Below, one piece after another: positions 7,241 to 17,482 of a stretch of DNA of 45,921 bases (positions are counted from its first letter, which is position 1; each line of letters opens with the position of its first letter). Position numbers and translations under genes: made by a program. This DNA comes from Alphaproteobacteria bacterium (GTDB taxonomy: Bacteria > Pseudomonadota > Alphaproteobacteria > Micavibrionales > Micavibrionaceae), in contig JAGRKA010000011.1 in assembly GCA_020442475.1 (NCBI GenBank), positions 1 through 45,921 of the forward strand, in the 5' to 3' direction. The notes under the pieces were generated by a model. It saw only the letters and a program-made list of their open reading frames with translations. It was not told the DNA's origin and did no database searches.

Positions 7241-8587
7241 ATGCCAGAAGCGGATTTGCCGTTCCCCTTGAAACACAAGAAAGAAAGCCCCCTAAACTTG
7301 CTTAAGGTCATAGCCGCACGGATCAGCTCTGTTTTCCGGACGAGAATGGCTCTCTTGCGGGCCATGTCGTTGGCCGACCAGATTTTATTTTCAGCGGCGA
7401 ACTTCGTGCTGACTCTCATTTTGGTTAGACATTTTTCTGATGAAAAAGTAGAGGCATATGGTATTGCGCTCTTCTCCGTACTTATTTTACAAGGCGTACA
7501 ACGCACCTCTTATATTCTGCAAAATGCTGTGCTGCCTGCACCTATCTTCCGGCGGAGAGCGTCTCGGGTTTTGGGACAACATCTCATTTTTCTGGTCTTG
7601 TTGACTTTGGCAGTTCTCCTGATTTCCAGCGCACTTTTTCTGTTTCCGTCCGGTAAGGATGTCTGGGCCATTCTCTATGCCACTGCTGCTTGCGCGATGA
7701 TTTATATGCATCTTGATTTCGACAGGCTGTGCCTCATAAAGCATGATCGTTATTTCGATTCCTTTATATTCTCAGCTCTTTACTTTGTTCTGATCGCTTC
7801 ATCTTTTTTTGCCGTCTCTTATCTTAATATGAGTTTTGCCGCACTTATGGGAGTCATGGTCCTTTACGGTGCCGGCAAATTATTCCGCCTGTTATTTATT
7901 GTCGGTCTTCCAGATTTTTTCTGGGGCTGGACGATGTTCAAAAAAAGTATCAGAACCTGCTTTACCGGATCCATCCTTGGCATTCTTGGATGGGCGGGTT
8001 TTGCCTCTGCACCCCTATTTGTTCTAAGCGCCTTTGCTCCATCCGTGCAATCTGCGGCCTACGTCGTCACAAGAAGCCTCTTACAACCTATAAATGTGAT
8101 TGCCCGCAGCCTTGATGTCATCGACAAAAATACGTTTCAAACAGGGCAAGGCGCCTCCCTCCTCCACCTCAAGCAAATCCTTTTTAGGCAACTCTCTATT
8201 TATGCAATTTTTGGTGCTGTTACAATTGTCGGAACGCTCCTTTTCGGTGAGCTTGCGCTCCATATCCTTTACGGCGAAAAATATGACGATTTCCATGGGA
8301 TCCTGATCGGTTGGGCCGTGTTTGTATCGTTAATGACCGTTATGTTTCCCCTTGAAACGGCCTTAACAAAAACCGGGAGAATTCAAGCCTACAATATATG
8401 GAAGCTCCCCGCTGGTGTGACCGGGATCATTCTGGCGGTACTGCTGTGCCCTCCCTTTGGAGCAAGTGGCGCCATGGCTGCCACGATCGGCGGCGCTATC
8501 GTTTGTCTTGGCGCGTGCTTGTGGCTGATCCGGGATGTTATTCGGACGCCCGGCGCCCCTCTCCCCGGTTCTTTGTCAGGAGGATAG
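7241..8587 (+). CDS. Polysaccharide flippase-like membrane protein (MOP/Wzx-like)
   Basis: 448 residues, almost entirely hydrophobic, with about 11-12 predicted membrane helices in inner-membrane pattern from ADQILFSAANFVLTLILVRHFS (about 45-66) to the C-terminus. The order of helices and the opening LVRHFSDEKVEAYGI resemble the MATE/Wzx lipid-linked oligosaccharide flippase superfamily, so it may move a glycan precursor across the inner membrane. No specific substrate can be read. It follows the methyltransferase gene by 115 bp with its own possible promoter. The ATG at 7241 has no clear ribosome site; internal ATGs at 7346 or 7364 just before the first helix are alternatives. The coding sequence looks richer in A/T than its neighbours, which would fit transfer. 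Confidence 0.75.
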   Translation: MPEADLPFPLKHKKESPLNLLKVIAARISSVFRTRMALLRAMSLADQILFSAANFVLTLILVRHFSDEKVEAYGIALFSVLILQGVQRTSYILQNAVLPAPIFRRRASRVLGQHLIFLVLLTLAVLLISSALFLFPSGKDVWAILYATAACAMIYMHLDFDRLCLIKHDRYFDSFIFSALYFVLIASSFFAVSYLNMSFAALMGVMVLYGAGKLFRLLFIVGLPDFFWGWTMFKKSIRTCFTGSILGILGWAGFASAPLFVLSAFAPSVQSAAYVVTRSLLQPINVIARSLDVIDKNTFQTGQGASLLHLKQILFRQLSIYAIFGAVTIVGTLLFGELALHILYGEKYDDFHGILIGWAVFVSLMTVMFPLETALTKTGRIQAYNIWKLPAGVTGIILAVLLCPPFGASGAMAATIGGAIVCLGACLWLIRDVIRTPGAPLPGSLSGG

Positions 8588-8629
8588 GCTTTTAGCGTTG
8601 CGTGAGAGCTGAAAACCTTAGAAACCATC

Positions 8630-8719
8630 TGGCGGAGAAGGGGGGATTCGAACCCCCGAAGGGCGTGAACCCTTACTGCTTTTCGAGAGCAGCGCATTCA
8701 ACCACTCTGCCACTTCTCC
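8630..8719 (-). tRNA. tRNA-Ser (CGA)
   Basis: A 90-nt gene including encoded CCA. The acceptor stem GGAGAAG/CTTCTCC is closed by discriminator G. The anticodon stem CTGCT/AGCAG encloses the loop CTCGAAA, giving anticodon CGA (reads UCG). A long variable arm (AAGGGTTC...GCCCTT) and a TTCGAAT T-loop confirm the serine class. It lies on the opposite strand to both flanking genes. Confidence 0.97.
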
Positions 8720-8732
8720 TTAAACCACCGCT

Positions 8733-8760
8733 TTTATACATGATATAACGGGTTTTACAA
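8733..8760 (-). promoter_or_regulatory. Promoter of tRNA-Ser
   Basis: On the minus strand TTGTAA (8760-8755) and TATAAA (8738-8733) are separated by 16 bp. The predicted start is about 7 nt before the tRNA 5' end. Confidence 0.65.
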
Positions 8761-8873
8761 GACGCGGCGATCCCCCTCCTCCGCCATTGCCAGCGGGAGG
8801 GATTTCCGGTAGATTTTATGGGCAAGCTGCGCGGCGTTCTTCGCGTTTTTTCCTCACCGGTCGGGAGTTCCCC

Positions 8874-9599
8874 ATGAGACGTTTTTTATCCTTTTTCTGC
8901 CTCTTGCCTCTATTTGCCGGAGGCTGCGCCTACGTCAAGGACACGTCCAATCAGAATATAACGGTGTTGACACCCGGCGCAGAGGACGCGCAGTGCTATG
9001 TTTACGTTGAGGGGCTGCGTTACAGCTTCAACCCGCCGGAAACGGTCAATATCTTCAAATCTAAAGAAAATCTTGAAATTGACTGCCTCGCCCCCGGCAA
9101 TCGCCGGAAGAAAATCAGTGTCCCGGCAACAATTGCAAAAGCCTCTGCAGGAAACGTTGCAACCGGTGTTCTTCCAGGCGCGACTTGGGATTATCTCTCC
9201 GGTGCGATGTTCCGCTATCCGGATGTGATCGAGGTTGATTTTACGGGCATGCCTGTCAGCCCGGAATCTATGCCGGCACAGAATAACCCGGATATTGTCC
9301 AGCCGGAAGATTATACTCTGGAGCAATTTACCCCAACACGTCCCCGCCTGAACGGCGATCGGGAGGCTCCGCCGCCCGAGTTGCTCCGCAGAGGGCATGG
9401 CGGAGGCAGTGCGGCGATGACGTTTGACGGCTCCGGCTATGCAGTGGAATCACTTGAGCCTGTCGAAGGAAAAGGCGATTTGATGGATGTTGTTAAGGAT
9501 CTGGGGCCGGAGATCAATCCCGCCGGACCTGCTGCTGCCGGAACCATGGGCCCCACACTACCGGAGAGTGAACCCGTTCCGCTTTATCCGGGCCAATAA
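8874..9599 (+). CDS. Putative lipoprotein of unknown function
   Basis: 241 residues. The N-terminus MRRFLSFFCLLPLFAGGC is a lipoprotein signal: two arginines, a hydrophobic core and a Cys at residue 18 after an imperfect lipobox (FAGGC). Residues about 35-120 form a small beta-rich domain (YVYVEGLRYSFNPPETVNIF). The rest is Pro/Glu-rich and probably disordered. I do not recognise a family. The start was chosen for the GGGAG site 7 nt upstream and the signal sequence; an upstream ATG at 8787 would bury the signal. The gene is convergent with the NlpC/P60 gene, with 16 bp between. Confidence 0.75.
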   Translation: MRRFLSFFCLLPLFAGGCAYVKDTSNQNITVLTPGAEDAQCYVYVEGLRYSFNPPETVNIFKSKENLEIDCLAPGNRRKKISVPATIAKASAGNVATGVLPGATWDYLSGAMFRYPDVIEVDFTGMPVSPESMPAQNNPDIVQPEDYTLEQFTPTRPRLNGDREAPPPELLRRGHGGGSAAMTFDGSGYAVESLEPVEGKGDLMDVVKDLGPEINPAGPAAAGTMGPTLPESEPVPLYPGQ

Positions 9600-9615
9600 A
9601 AGACTGGAGTTTGCC

Positions 9616-10392
9616 TCAGGCCTGAGGTGTGAGGCGGCGAACGGCAACGATGCCGCCATAGGCTTCTGCCACATCCTCACAATTCTCTATACAGGTCGTC
9701 ATATGCCGCGCGGTCGCGTTAATTACGCGCTCTCCATCAAGCATAATCCCGACATGCCCCTTGAAAAAGACGAAATCCCCGCGTTGAAGGGTGGCGTGCC
9801 TGAAGTCCTCACCAAGTGTATCTTGCTGCTGCGAGGAGTCGCGCAGGCATGGATGTCCGGCGGCCATCGCGCAAAGCTGTGCAAGGGCAGAGCAATCCAG
9901 CCCCGCACTTGTGCGTCCGCCCCACAGATAAGGCACGCCTTCGAAACGCAGCGCCGTTTCCGCCGGGTCCGGGGCTGGCGCGCGCTCTGCCGCATCAGCA
10001 AAATGCGCGGCAAAAACCCACCCGCCATGCTCTGTCAGGGTAAAGCCGTTTTCGTGTTCCTTGCTAAGTGTCACAGGGGACAGAAAAGACAACGCCATTA
10101 AGGGGGGTGCCTTGAAATCCGGCGCAGGGTAGATATGGCTTCTGAGCATCTTGAGCCGGTGTGTAGCTTCCGTGACCCGGTCGCTGAGACTGTCTGCGCG
10201 GATATAGCCCTCATAGCCGTCCGTCAAGCTTCGGGCTTTCACCCAGCCCACACCGTCTGCGTTCTCCGGGGGAGCCTCAAGGATATCAACCTGCTCTCCG
10301 AACAACAGCTCATTAGAGCCTTCCGCACGCGCGTCCGGCTCAAGGCGCATAAAGGCAGAACTTGTTTGAACCTGTGCGCGCCGTTCAGCCAT
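9616..10392 (-). CDS. NlpC/P60 family peptidoglycan endopeptidase
   Basis: 258 residues. An SH3-like region (about 10-70 and 80-130) comes before a C-terminal NlpC/P60 cysteine peptidase domain. Catalytic Cys167 lies in GLDCSALAQ, His213 in KGHVGIML, and a third polar residue near INATARH (His230). Family members cut the gamma-D-glutamyl-meso-diaminopimelate bond of peptide stems. There is no signal peptide, so a cytoplasmic role in recycling of peptidoglycan peptides is likely. The start overlaps the leucyl aminopeptidase stop by 8 bp, so the two are one operon. This pairing is common in Alphaproteobacteria and fits stepwise breakdown of wall peptides. Confidence 0.9.
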   Translation of the reverse strand: MAERRAQVQTSSAFMRLEPDARAEGSNELLFGEQVDILEAPPENADGVGWVKARSLTDGYEGYIRADSLSDRVTEATHRLKMLRSHIYPAPDFKAPPLMALSFLSPVTLSKEHENGFTLTEHGGWVFAAHFADAAERAPAPDPAETALRFEGVPYLWGGRTSAGLDCSALAQLCAMAAGHPCLRDSSQQQDTLGEDFRHATLQRGDFVFFKGHVGIMLDGERVINATARHMTTCIENCEDVAEAYGGIVAVRRLTPQA

Positions 10393-11824
10393 AACGCTTC
10401 TCGATCAGAGCGAATGCCGCCCGCAAGCCTGTGTCACACCCACCGACTGGCCGCCCCGGCTTACCGGCTTGCTCCCATGCGAAGACATCCAGATGCACCC
10501 AGCTGGGAGTGCCCTCGAGGAAGCTTTGCAGGAATAAGGCGCTATAGATCAAATCGCCCGGTGTGCCTGCGCTGTTAATCAGGTTTGCTATGGGGCTGTC
10601 CATAACTTTCTTATAGGGTGCCCAGAGCGGCATGCGCCAGAGCGGATCGCCGATCTCCATCGAAAGCGCACTAAGCGTTTCTGCGACTTTGTCGTCATTA
10701 GAGAACATTGCGGGGATGTCCGGCCCCAAAGCCGCACGGGCTGAGCCTGTCAGCGTTGCAAAATCAATAATGAGATCAGGTTTTTCTTCGCTCGCCAATG
10801 TCAAGGCATCAGCGAGGATCAGGCGGCCTTCGGCGTCCGTATTGGTGTTTTCGACCGTAAGCCCCTTGCGGCTGCTGAGGATATCGCCGGGGCGGAATGC
10901 CGTTCCGGAAACCGCGTTTTCGACTGCGGGCACCAGAACGCGGAGCCGGACGGGCAAGCCTGTTTCCATGATCATCCGTCCCAACGCCAGCGCATGTGCC
11001 GCACCGCCCATATCTTTTTTCATCAGGCGCATATATTGGGAGGGCTTGATATCCAGCCCGCCTGTATCGAAGCAGACCCCTTTACCGATCAGGGTCAGTT
11101 TCGGATGTTTCGGGTCACCCCATGTCAGGTCAATCAAGCGCGGGCGGCGTGGACTGGAATCTCCGACGGCGTGGATGAGCGGAAAATCTTTCTCAAGCAT
11201 CTTGTCTTTAACGATTTTGATCTGTGCCTTGGGGTGCTCTGCCGCAATATGACGGGCCGTTTTTTCCAACTCCTCAGGGCCGAGTACGTTCGCAGGCGTA
11301 TTCACCAGATTGCGCAAGAGAGCGATGCTGCCGACAAAAGCGTTTACTCTCTTTTTGTCTGTTCCCTTGGGCCAGAGAAGCTTTGGGGTATCCTTTTCTT
11401 CCTGCCTTTTATAGCGGTCATAGCGGTAACAGCCGAGCGCCCAACCGGTACAGGCCGTTACAAGCTCTTCCGCACTCAAGCGCTCTGCTTCTTTCGCTGA
11501 AACCTCAAAGGACAGTGCGGATAGGGCAACAGCAGACAGAGTCTTGCGCAGGGTTTCAGCTGCGCGGGCAAAATCCGTAAGGGCCAGAGTCTGACCTGTC
11601 CGCAATAGGAGCGCCTCAAGCTGTCCGTCTTTTCCTAAAAGCAGGAGTGTTTTGGGTCCGCTTTCCGTGCCAAAACCACTTTCCTCCGCTTGGGTACGAA
11701 ACGCTTTATTTGCTGTTTTCAGCCATGAGGCACCGCTTTTCTCGGTCAGCGGGATAATCGGGATATGCCGTTTACGGGCGCGGGTCAGAAAAGGAGACGG
11801 CGTATTAAAAAAATCCTGAATCAT
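10385..11824 (-). CDS. pepA: Leucyl aminopeptidase family protein (M17)
   Basis: 479 residues. A cytoplasmic, two-metal aminopeptidase that removes N-terminal residues from peptides. The C-terminal catalytic domain shows the metal-binding stretch GKGVCFDTGGLDIKP and the family signature NTDAEGRL. A MKKDMGGAAH segment carries further metal and active-site residues. The N-terminal domain is divergent, as usual. I chose ATG 11824; a TTG three codons upstream also fits. It is first in an operon with the NlpC/P60 gene. It could also be named by the M17 subgroup found beside C40 peptidases rather than true PepA. Confidence 0.92.
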   Translation of the reverse strand: MIQDFFNTPSPFLTRARKRHIPIIPLTEKSGASWLKTANKAFRTQAEESGFGTESGPKTLLLLGKDGQLEALLLRTGQTLALTDFARAAETLRKTLSAVALSALSFEVSAKEAERLSAEELVTACTGWALGCYRYDRYKRQEEKDTPKLLWPKGTDKKRVNAFVGSIALLRNLVNTPANVLGPEELEKTARHIAAEHPKAQIKIVKDKMLEKDFPLIHAVGDSSPRRPRLIDLTWGDPKHPKLTLIGKGVCFDTGGLDIKPSQYMRLMKKDMGGAAHALALGRMIMETGLPVRLRVLVPAVENAVSGTAFRPGDILSSRKGLTVENTNTDAEGRLILADALTLASEEKPDLIIDFATLTGSARAALGPDIPAMFSNDDKVAETLSALSMEIGDPLWRMPLWAPYKKVMDSPIANLINSAGTPGDLIYSALFLQSFLEGTPSWVHLDVFAWEQAGKPGRPVGGCDTGLRAAFALIEKRYG

Positions 11825-11966
11825 GATGATCAATCCGGTTTGGCTTTATTAATAAGGGCTACCATATAGCTTCGCTCTCTCCAAGGATGCTCTTGCCAGT
11901 GCGCGCTTGACGATGTTGATATGTTTCTTCCGAAACTGATTTTAAGAGGGGCAGCGTTTTTTCCAC

Positions 11967-11995
11967 TTGCATCTGTGCGCCTTCTTCCCTATTTT
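11967..11995 (+). promoter_or_regulatory. Promoter of tRNA-Ala
   Basis: TTGCAT (11967-11972) and TATTTT (11990-11995) are spaced by 17 bp. The expected start is about 12 nt before the tRNA. Confidence 0.55.
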
Positions 11996-12014
11996 TCGGT
12001 GTCTTCATCAAAGA

Positions 12015-12090
12015 GGGCCCGTAGCTCAGCTGGGAGAGCGTTGCACTGGCAGTGCAAAGGTCGGCGGTTCGATCCCGCTCGGGTCCACCA
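12015..12090 (+). tRNA. tRNA-Ala (GGC)
   Basis: A 76-nt gene with encoded CCA. The acceptor GGGCCCG/CGGGTCC contains the G3-U70 wobble that marks alanine tRNAs. The D arm (GCTCAGCTGGGAGAGC), anticodon loop CTGGCAG (anticodon GGC) and T arm (GGTTCGATCC) are all regular. Confidence 0.98.
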
Positions 12091-12235
12091 TTTTTATTCC
12101 TCCTTCTACTCCTTATGTTTTGCTTTCTCCATAAAAGCTGATGGCTTTTGAAAACGAGTATTTCAGAGACCCGCCTCAACTTCAGGAGATAAGCGCGGGA
12201 GATACATAACGCTTAATAAATCAACACAACCCTCT

Positions 12236-13421
<1,186 letters not shown>

Positions 13422-13430
13422 TACCGGCGC

Positions 13431-14411
13431 CTATTCTTTTTCTTTGTCCGTACCTTTAGCGGCCTTCGCAGCGCGTTCTTTTTCAATTCGAGCCTTTCGA
13501 GCTTCATACTGAGCCTTCATCTGCTCTTCAAAGCGGGATTTACGCTTGCGGCGACGGAAGCTTTCCGCATAAAGCAATTCCGTACGAGCCTGATCGGCAT
13601 ATATCTCATACCCTTCCAGGATACCTAAAAAACCTGCAAGCCATGGCCCCTCTTTTGTTTTAATATCTTCTTGATACGAATACAGCCTGACATTCATAAC
13701 AAGATAAACTTTTCGCATATCATAAAGAATATCATTCGTTTGCTTATCTGCGCTTAGCTTCATAAAATCTTCGGTTTTTTCGGCATTGAATTTTTCAGCC
13801 TTTTCCTGATCAAGCGGTAAAAAATCCAGACTGAAAGGCCGGCTAAGCTGAACGATCAGGCCTTTCGGGTAACGTGGGATCGGATAGTCCCTGTCACAAA
13901 TCTTGGATTTATTATCTGTAGCCATCATTTCAAAACGCAGCACGCCTAGAATCTTATATTCGTCAGCGATATTAAAGCCTTCTTTCTTGAAATTATAATC
14001 GGCGAGATTGATCGGCTGCATAAAGGTGAAACGCAGGGGAAAATTCTTTTTTTGTTTCTGAATGTGCTCACGGCCGGCTTTCCGGATATCGTGCCACTCA
14101 AATTCGTTATGAAAGTAATCGCGGTATAAATCGCACTCATTAATCATCAGGAAATTGTCGATATCTTCGTCATTTTCGATATCAAGCTTTCCAAGGCGCC
14201 AATAGAGTTTTGAAAAACCTGCAACGGTTCCCTCTTCATAGTGAGGAACTGGATCTTTATCATCGCTTTCTTCCTCCTCCAGAGCACCGGCATCACGACT
14301 CTCAAACTGCTCTTGCCCTTTTTCTTGTTCCTGAGCCTGAACACTGAAGGAACCCGCTAAGAGGCAGGCCATGAATAAAATGACAGGCAAAACAAGTTTG
14401 AATATATTCAC
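13431..14411 (-). CDS. Secreted protein of unknown function
   Basis: 326 residues. A signal peptide of about 26 residues (hydrophobic core VLPVILFMACLLAG, cleavage after SVQA) is followed by an acidic Gln/Glu-rich linker. Then comes a mixed alpha/beta domain of about 200 residues containing WHDIRKAGREHIQKQ and FSLDFLPLDQEKAEKF. The tail is highly charged (RRRKRKSRFEEQMKAQYEARKA, probably a helix). I do not recognise the family. The product should be periplasmic. It lies 72 bp downstream of mutY on the same strand and ends 9 bp from the convergent ccrM. Mature-domain codons look richer in A/T than those of mutY. Confidence 0.8.
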   Translation of the reverse strand: MNIFKLVLPVILFMACLLAGSFSVQAQEQEKGQEQFESRDAGALEEEESDDKDPVPHYEEGTVAGFSKLYWRLGKLDIENDEDIDNFLMINECDLYRDYFHNEFEWHDIRKAGREHIQKQKKNFPLRFTFMQPINLADYNFKKEGFNIADEYKILGVLRFEMMATDNKSKICDRDYPIPRYPKGLIVQLSRPFSLDFLPLDQEKAEKFNAEKTEDFMKLSADKQTNDILYDMRKVYLVMNVRLYSYQEDIKTKEGPWLAGFLGILEGYEIYADQARTELLYAESFRRRKRKSRFEEQMKAQYEARKARIEKERAAKAAKGTDKEKE

Positions 14412-14483
14412 AATCCCTCCCGGATGTTATAAAGAGCCGCCGCAGACTCCGTCCTTACAGTATACGGGTTTGAAGCCCGCGCT

Positions 14484-15584
14484 TCAACTTTTGGAAAACA
14501 GGGCAAAAGCCTTTTCGAACACTGAAGGGAGAGAGTCTCCGCAATTAGAGGGCTGATCCCAGAAATAACCCGGCGGAAGATTCTTTCCCTCTGTCAGCCG
14601 GGCACTCTTAAGGCGAAGCTCCAGATCGAAATGTGTAAAAACATGAGAAATACTAAGAGGGGCTTGCGAATCCCAATCCATAGCTTCAACAACAAAATCG
14701 GGCGTTTCTGAAACATCAGTGCCTTTCCCAGCCTGCTCCCACGCACTTGTTGGTAAGGCGGTCATGCCACCGAGCAATCCCTTCTCCGGCCGACGGTGAA
14801 AGAGAACATCCCCTCGCCCGTTTTCAATCCAGTAAACTTCACCGTATTTTTGTGGACGAGGTTTTTTCTTCTCACGCCGGGGTAGCGCGCCAGCAATTCC
14901 GGAGATACGCCCCGCACACGCCTCCTGAACCGGACACAGAGCGCAACGTGGCGCTTTTGGAATACAAATTCCGGCTCCCAAATCCATGAGGGCCTGCGCA
15001 AGATCGCCGGGACGGTTCTCTTCTCCGTCAAAGAAATATCCAGCCAAAGCTTTGAGTTTCGGTTTAGAGGCCGGAAGAGGATCTTCCATAGCAAAATAGC
15101 GGGCGGCGATCCTCTCTATGTTTCCATCCACGACGGTCGCAGGCTTGTTAAAGGCAATCGCTGCAATCGCTGCGCTTGTATAGTCCCCGATACCCGGCAG
15201 TTTTTTAAGCTCTTCCTGCGTATCCGGGAAAACGCCGTTTAATTCGGACGCTACGATTTGCGCACATTTATGGAGGTTCCGTGCGCGCGCATAATAGCCA
15301 AGCCCGGCCCATGCGCTCATCACCTCTTCACGGGGCGCTTCTGCCAAAGCCTGCACATTTGGCCAGCGACGCAGAAACGTCTCATAATAAGGCTTCACAG
15401 CCTGTACGGTTGTTTGCTGTAACATAATTTCGGAAAGCCAGACATGGTAAGGCTCCGCACGCTCTCCCGGCAAGGCACGCCACGCCAAGGCTCTGGCATG
15501 GGCATCATACCAGCCTAAAATCCTTTTTCGAAAAGCCTCCATTTCCGAAGCAGAGGGCTTGCAGAGTGCGTGTGTTTTTGTCAT
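14484..15584 (-). CDS. mutY: A/G-specific adenine glycosylase MutY
   Basis: 366 residues. It removes adenine mispaired with 8-oxoguanine (base excision repair, cytoplasm). The catalytic Glu52 lies in WLSEIMLQQT. The helix-hairpin-helix is LPGIGDYTSAAI (129-140), with catalytic Asp153 in VVDGNIERI. The [4Fe-4S] loop is Cys207-x6-Cys214-x2-Cys217-x5-Cys223. The C-terminal third is the NUDIX-like 8-oxoG recognition domain. An AGGAAAG site precedes the ATG. It is divergent from the DciA gene with under 50 bp between, an arrangement conserved in Alphaproteobacteria. Confidence 0.97.
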   Translation of the reverse strand: MTKTHALCKPSASEMEAFRKRILGWYDAHARALAWRALPGERAEPYHVWLSEIMLQQTTVQAVKPYYETFLRRWPNVQALAEAPREEVMSAWAGLGYYARARNLHKCAQIVASELNGVFPDTQEELKKLPGIGDYTSAAIAAIAFNKPATVVDGNIERIAARYFAMEDPLPASKPKLKALAGYFFDGEENRPGDLAQALMDLGAGICIPKAPRCALCPVQEACAGRISGIAGALPRREKKKPRPQKYGEVYWIENGRGDVLFHRRPEKGLLGGMTALPTSAWEQAGKGTDVSETPDFVVEAMDWDSQAPLSISHVFTHFDLELRLKSARLTEGKNLPPGYFWDQPSNCGDSLPSVFEKAFALFSKS

Positions 15585-15632
15585 TCTTTCCTAAAGGTTT
15601 TACCCATATTATTGTGCCTACGGAAATTCCCA

Positions 15633-16103
15633 ATGCGCCCGCTCTCAGAATCCACAGCCCGAGTCGCAAGCCGCCATTTCGAGCGTAAATATATCGCGCT
15701 GGGGCGGATTGTAAAACACTGGCCTGAAATTGTCGGCGCATCCCTCGCGGATAAAACCCAGCCAGTTAAAGTCCATTACCGGAAAGCCGAGAAAAAAGGT
15801 GCTAAAGCCCTCACCTCTCTTGATATCGCGGCCCGTAGCGCAGACGCAACGATGCTTCACTATCAAAAAGATCTGATTTTAGAGCGCATCAACCAGATTT
15901 TTGGAGAGCGGTGGATTTCCGCCATTCGCTTTGTATCCACACCAGCCAATACGGAGCCGCTTCTGAGGAAAAAACGCCCTGCCCCCTTGACGCCGGTGGA
16001 AAAAAATACTCTATCCGGTATGCTGCATAGCGTTCAGGACGAATCCATGCATCTGAGCCTTCAAAAGCTCGGCGCAGCCATCATAGCGAAAGAGAAAACA
16101 TGA
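15633..16103 (+). CDS. dciA: DciA/DUF721 family replicative helicase loader
   Basis: 156 residues. DUF721 proteins (DciA) load the replicative helicase DnaB in bacteria that lack DnaC/DnaI. Visible features are the conserved core HWPEIVGASLADKTQPVKV, a long helix with HYQKDLILERINQIFGERWI, and a basic tail, as in alphaproteobacterial members. The ATG at 15633 was chosen since upstream residues look non-coding; its ribosome site is weak. It overlaps efp by 4 bp (ATGA), so the two are coupled. The mutY/dciA.../dsbA-like/smc neighbourhood is conserved in the class, but here three extra genes (efp, suhB-like, OmpA-like) lie in between. Confidence 0.85.
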   Translation: MRPLSESTARVASRHFERKYIALGRIVKHWPEIVGASLADKTQPVKVHYRKAEKKGAKALTSLDIAARSADATMLHYQKDLILERINQIFGERWISAIRFVSTPANTEPLLRKKRPAPLTPVEKNTLSGMLHSVQDESMHLSLQKLGAAIIAKEKT

Positions 16104-16666
16104 AAGTCAACGCCATTACCCTGCGCTCAGGGAACGTCATCGAATATAACGGCAGGCTCTGGGTCGTGACAAAGCACGAGATCAACCAGCCGGGTAAAGG
16201 TGCTTCGGTCATGCAGGTCGAGCTACGTGATATTCGTTCGGGTGCAAAGGACAATGTTCGCTTCCGTACGCAGGAAACAGTCGAGCGGGTTCGCCTTGAT
16301 CAGGAAGACTACCAGTATCTCTACACAGATGATGATGGCTGCCATTTCATGCATCAAGGAACATTCGAACAGATCAGCATTTCGAAAGAGCTGATCGGAA
16401 CGCCGGCGGCCTATCTACAGGAGGGCATGATCGTCGAGGTGGAAAGCTTCGAAGGGGAGGCTTTGGGCGTACACCTGCCCGATACGGTTGTGATGGAAAT
16501 CGTCGAGGCCGACCCTGTGATCAAGGGACAAACTGCGACGACCTCTTACAAGCCCGCCATACTGGAGAACGGCGAAAGGGTCATGGTTCCGCCGCATATC
16601 GAGGCTGGAACACGTATTGTCGTCCGGACGGAAGACGGCTCCTATGTTGAACGCGCGAAGGATTAA
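16100..16666 (+). CDS. efp: Elongation factor P
   Basis: 188 residues. It binds stalled ribosomes between the P and E sites and speeds peptide bond formation at polyproline stretches. The KOW-like domain I has the loop QPGKG with Lys33 at the place of the modified lysine of E. coli EF-P (Lys34). Two OB domains follow, ending in the typical IVVRTEDGSYVERA. A Lys here suggests EpmA/EpmB-type lysylation, but those genes are not in the window. Proline-rich substrates occur nearby (OmpA-like protein and TolA). It is coupled to dciA and lies 6 bp before the suhB-like gene. Confidence 0.97.
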   Translation: MKVNAITLRSGNVIEYNGRLWVVTKHEINQPGKGASVMQVELRDIRSGAKDNVRFRTQETVERVRLDQEDYQYLYTDDDGCHFMHQGTFEQISISKELIGTPAAYLQEGMIVEVESFEGEALGVHLPDTVVMEIVEADPVIKGQTATTSYKPAILENGERVMVPPHIEAGTRIVVRTEDGSYVERAKD

Positions 16667-16672
16667 AAGCTC

Positions 16673-17476
16673 ATGAGCGCTGTTAAATCTCCCGACATGA
16701 ATGTCATGATTCGCGCTGCCGAGAAGGCTGCGCGGACACTGATCCGCGATTTTGGTGAAGTCGAACAACTTCAGGTCTCACGCAAAGGGCCGGGCGACTT
16801 TGTCAGCGCAGCGGATAAGCAGGCTGAAAAGACTATTTTCGAGGAACTGCAGAAAGCCCGCCCGGATTACAGCTTCCTGATGGAAGAAAGTGGTACGGTT
16901 GAGGGTAAAAGCAAGGACCATGTCTGGATTATCGACCCTCTAGATGGCACCACGAATTTCCTGCACGGTATTCCGCACTGGGCGATTTCGATTGCCCTGC
17001 AAGTCCGCGGGCAGGTTGAAATCGGCCTTGTGTACGACCCGGTCAAGGATGAAATGTTTACGGCTGAGCGCAATGGCGGCGCCTTCATGAAACGTAAGCG
17101 GCTGCGCGTATCAGGCCGTGATGCGCCGGATATGGCGATGGTTGCAACAGGCGCCCCCAAACGCACGGCCCGGACACAAAGAGTCTTCAACGCGGAATAT
17201 GCCGCCATTCAGGCCGTTGGCCCTTCCATGCGGCGTTTCGGAGCGGCAGCACTTGATCTGGCCTATGTTGCCGCCGGGCGCTGTGAAGCCTTCTGGGAGC
17301 GAGATCTTGCACCGTGGGATATCGCTGCCGGCATGCTGATCGTCAAAGAAGCCGGTGGCTTTATTTCGGATATTGATGACGACCGGAACAATGTCCTCGA
17401 AACAGGCAACATTGTCGCGGGGAATGAGCGCCTCTTTGTAGATGTGAAAAAGGCTCTCAGGGCTTTGCAGGCTTGA
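16673..17476 (+). CDS. suhB: Inositol monophosphatase family protein (SuhB-like)
   Basis: 267 residues. A Mg2+-dependent phosphatase of the FIG superfamily. The metal site is clear: Glu71-Glu72 in LMEESG, then WIIDPLDGTTNFLHG with Asp88 and Asp91, and a second Asp in WERDLAPWDIAAG near 215-225. SuhB of E. coli dephosphorylates inositol phosphates and also works as a ribosomal antitermination factor. Which role applies here is unknown. It sits in a tight run between efp (6 bp) and the OmpA-like gene (6 bp). Confidence 0.92.
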   Translation: MSAVKSPDMNVMIRAAEKAARTLIRDFGEVEQLQVSRKGPGDFVSAADKQAEKTIFEELQKARPDYSFLMEESGTVEGKSKDHVWIIDPLDGTTNFLHGIPHWAISIALQVRGQVEIGLVYDPVKDEMFTAERNGGAFMKRKRLRVSGRDAPDMAMVATGAPKRTARTQRVFNAEYAAIQAVGPSMRRFGAAALDLAYVAAGRCEAFWERDLAPWDIAAGMLIVKEAGGFISDIDDDRNNVLETGNIVAGNERLFVDVKKALRALQA

Positions 17477-17482
17477 ACGGAC

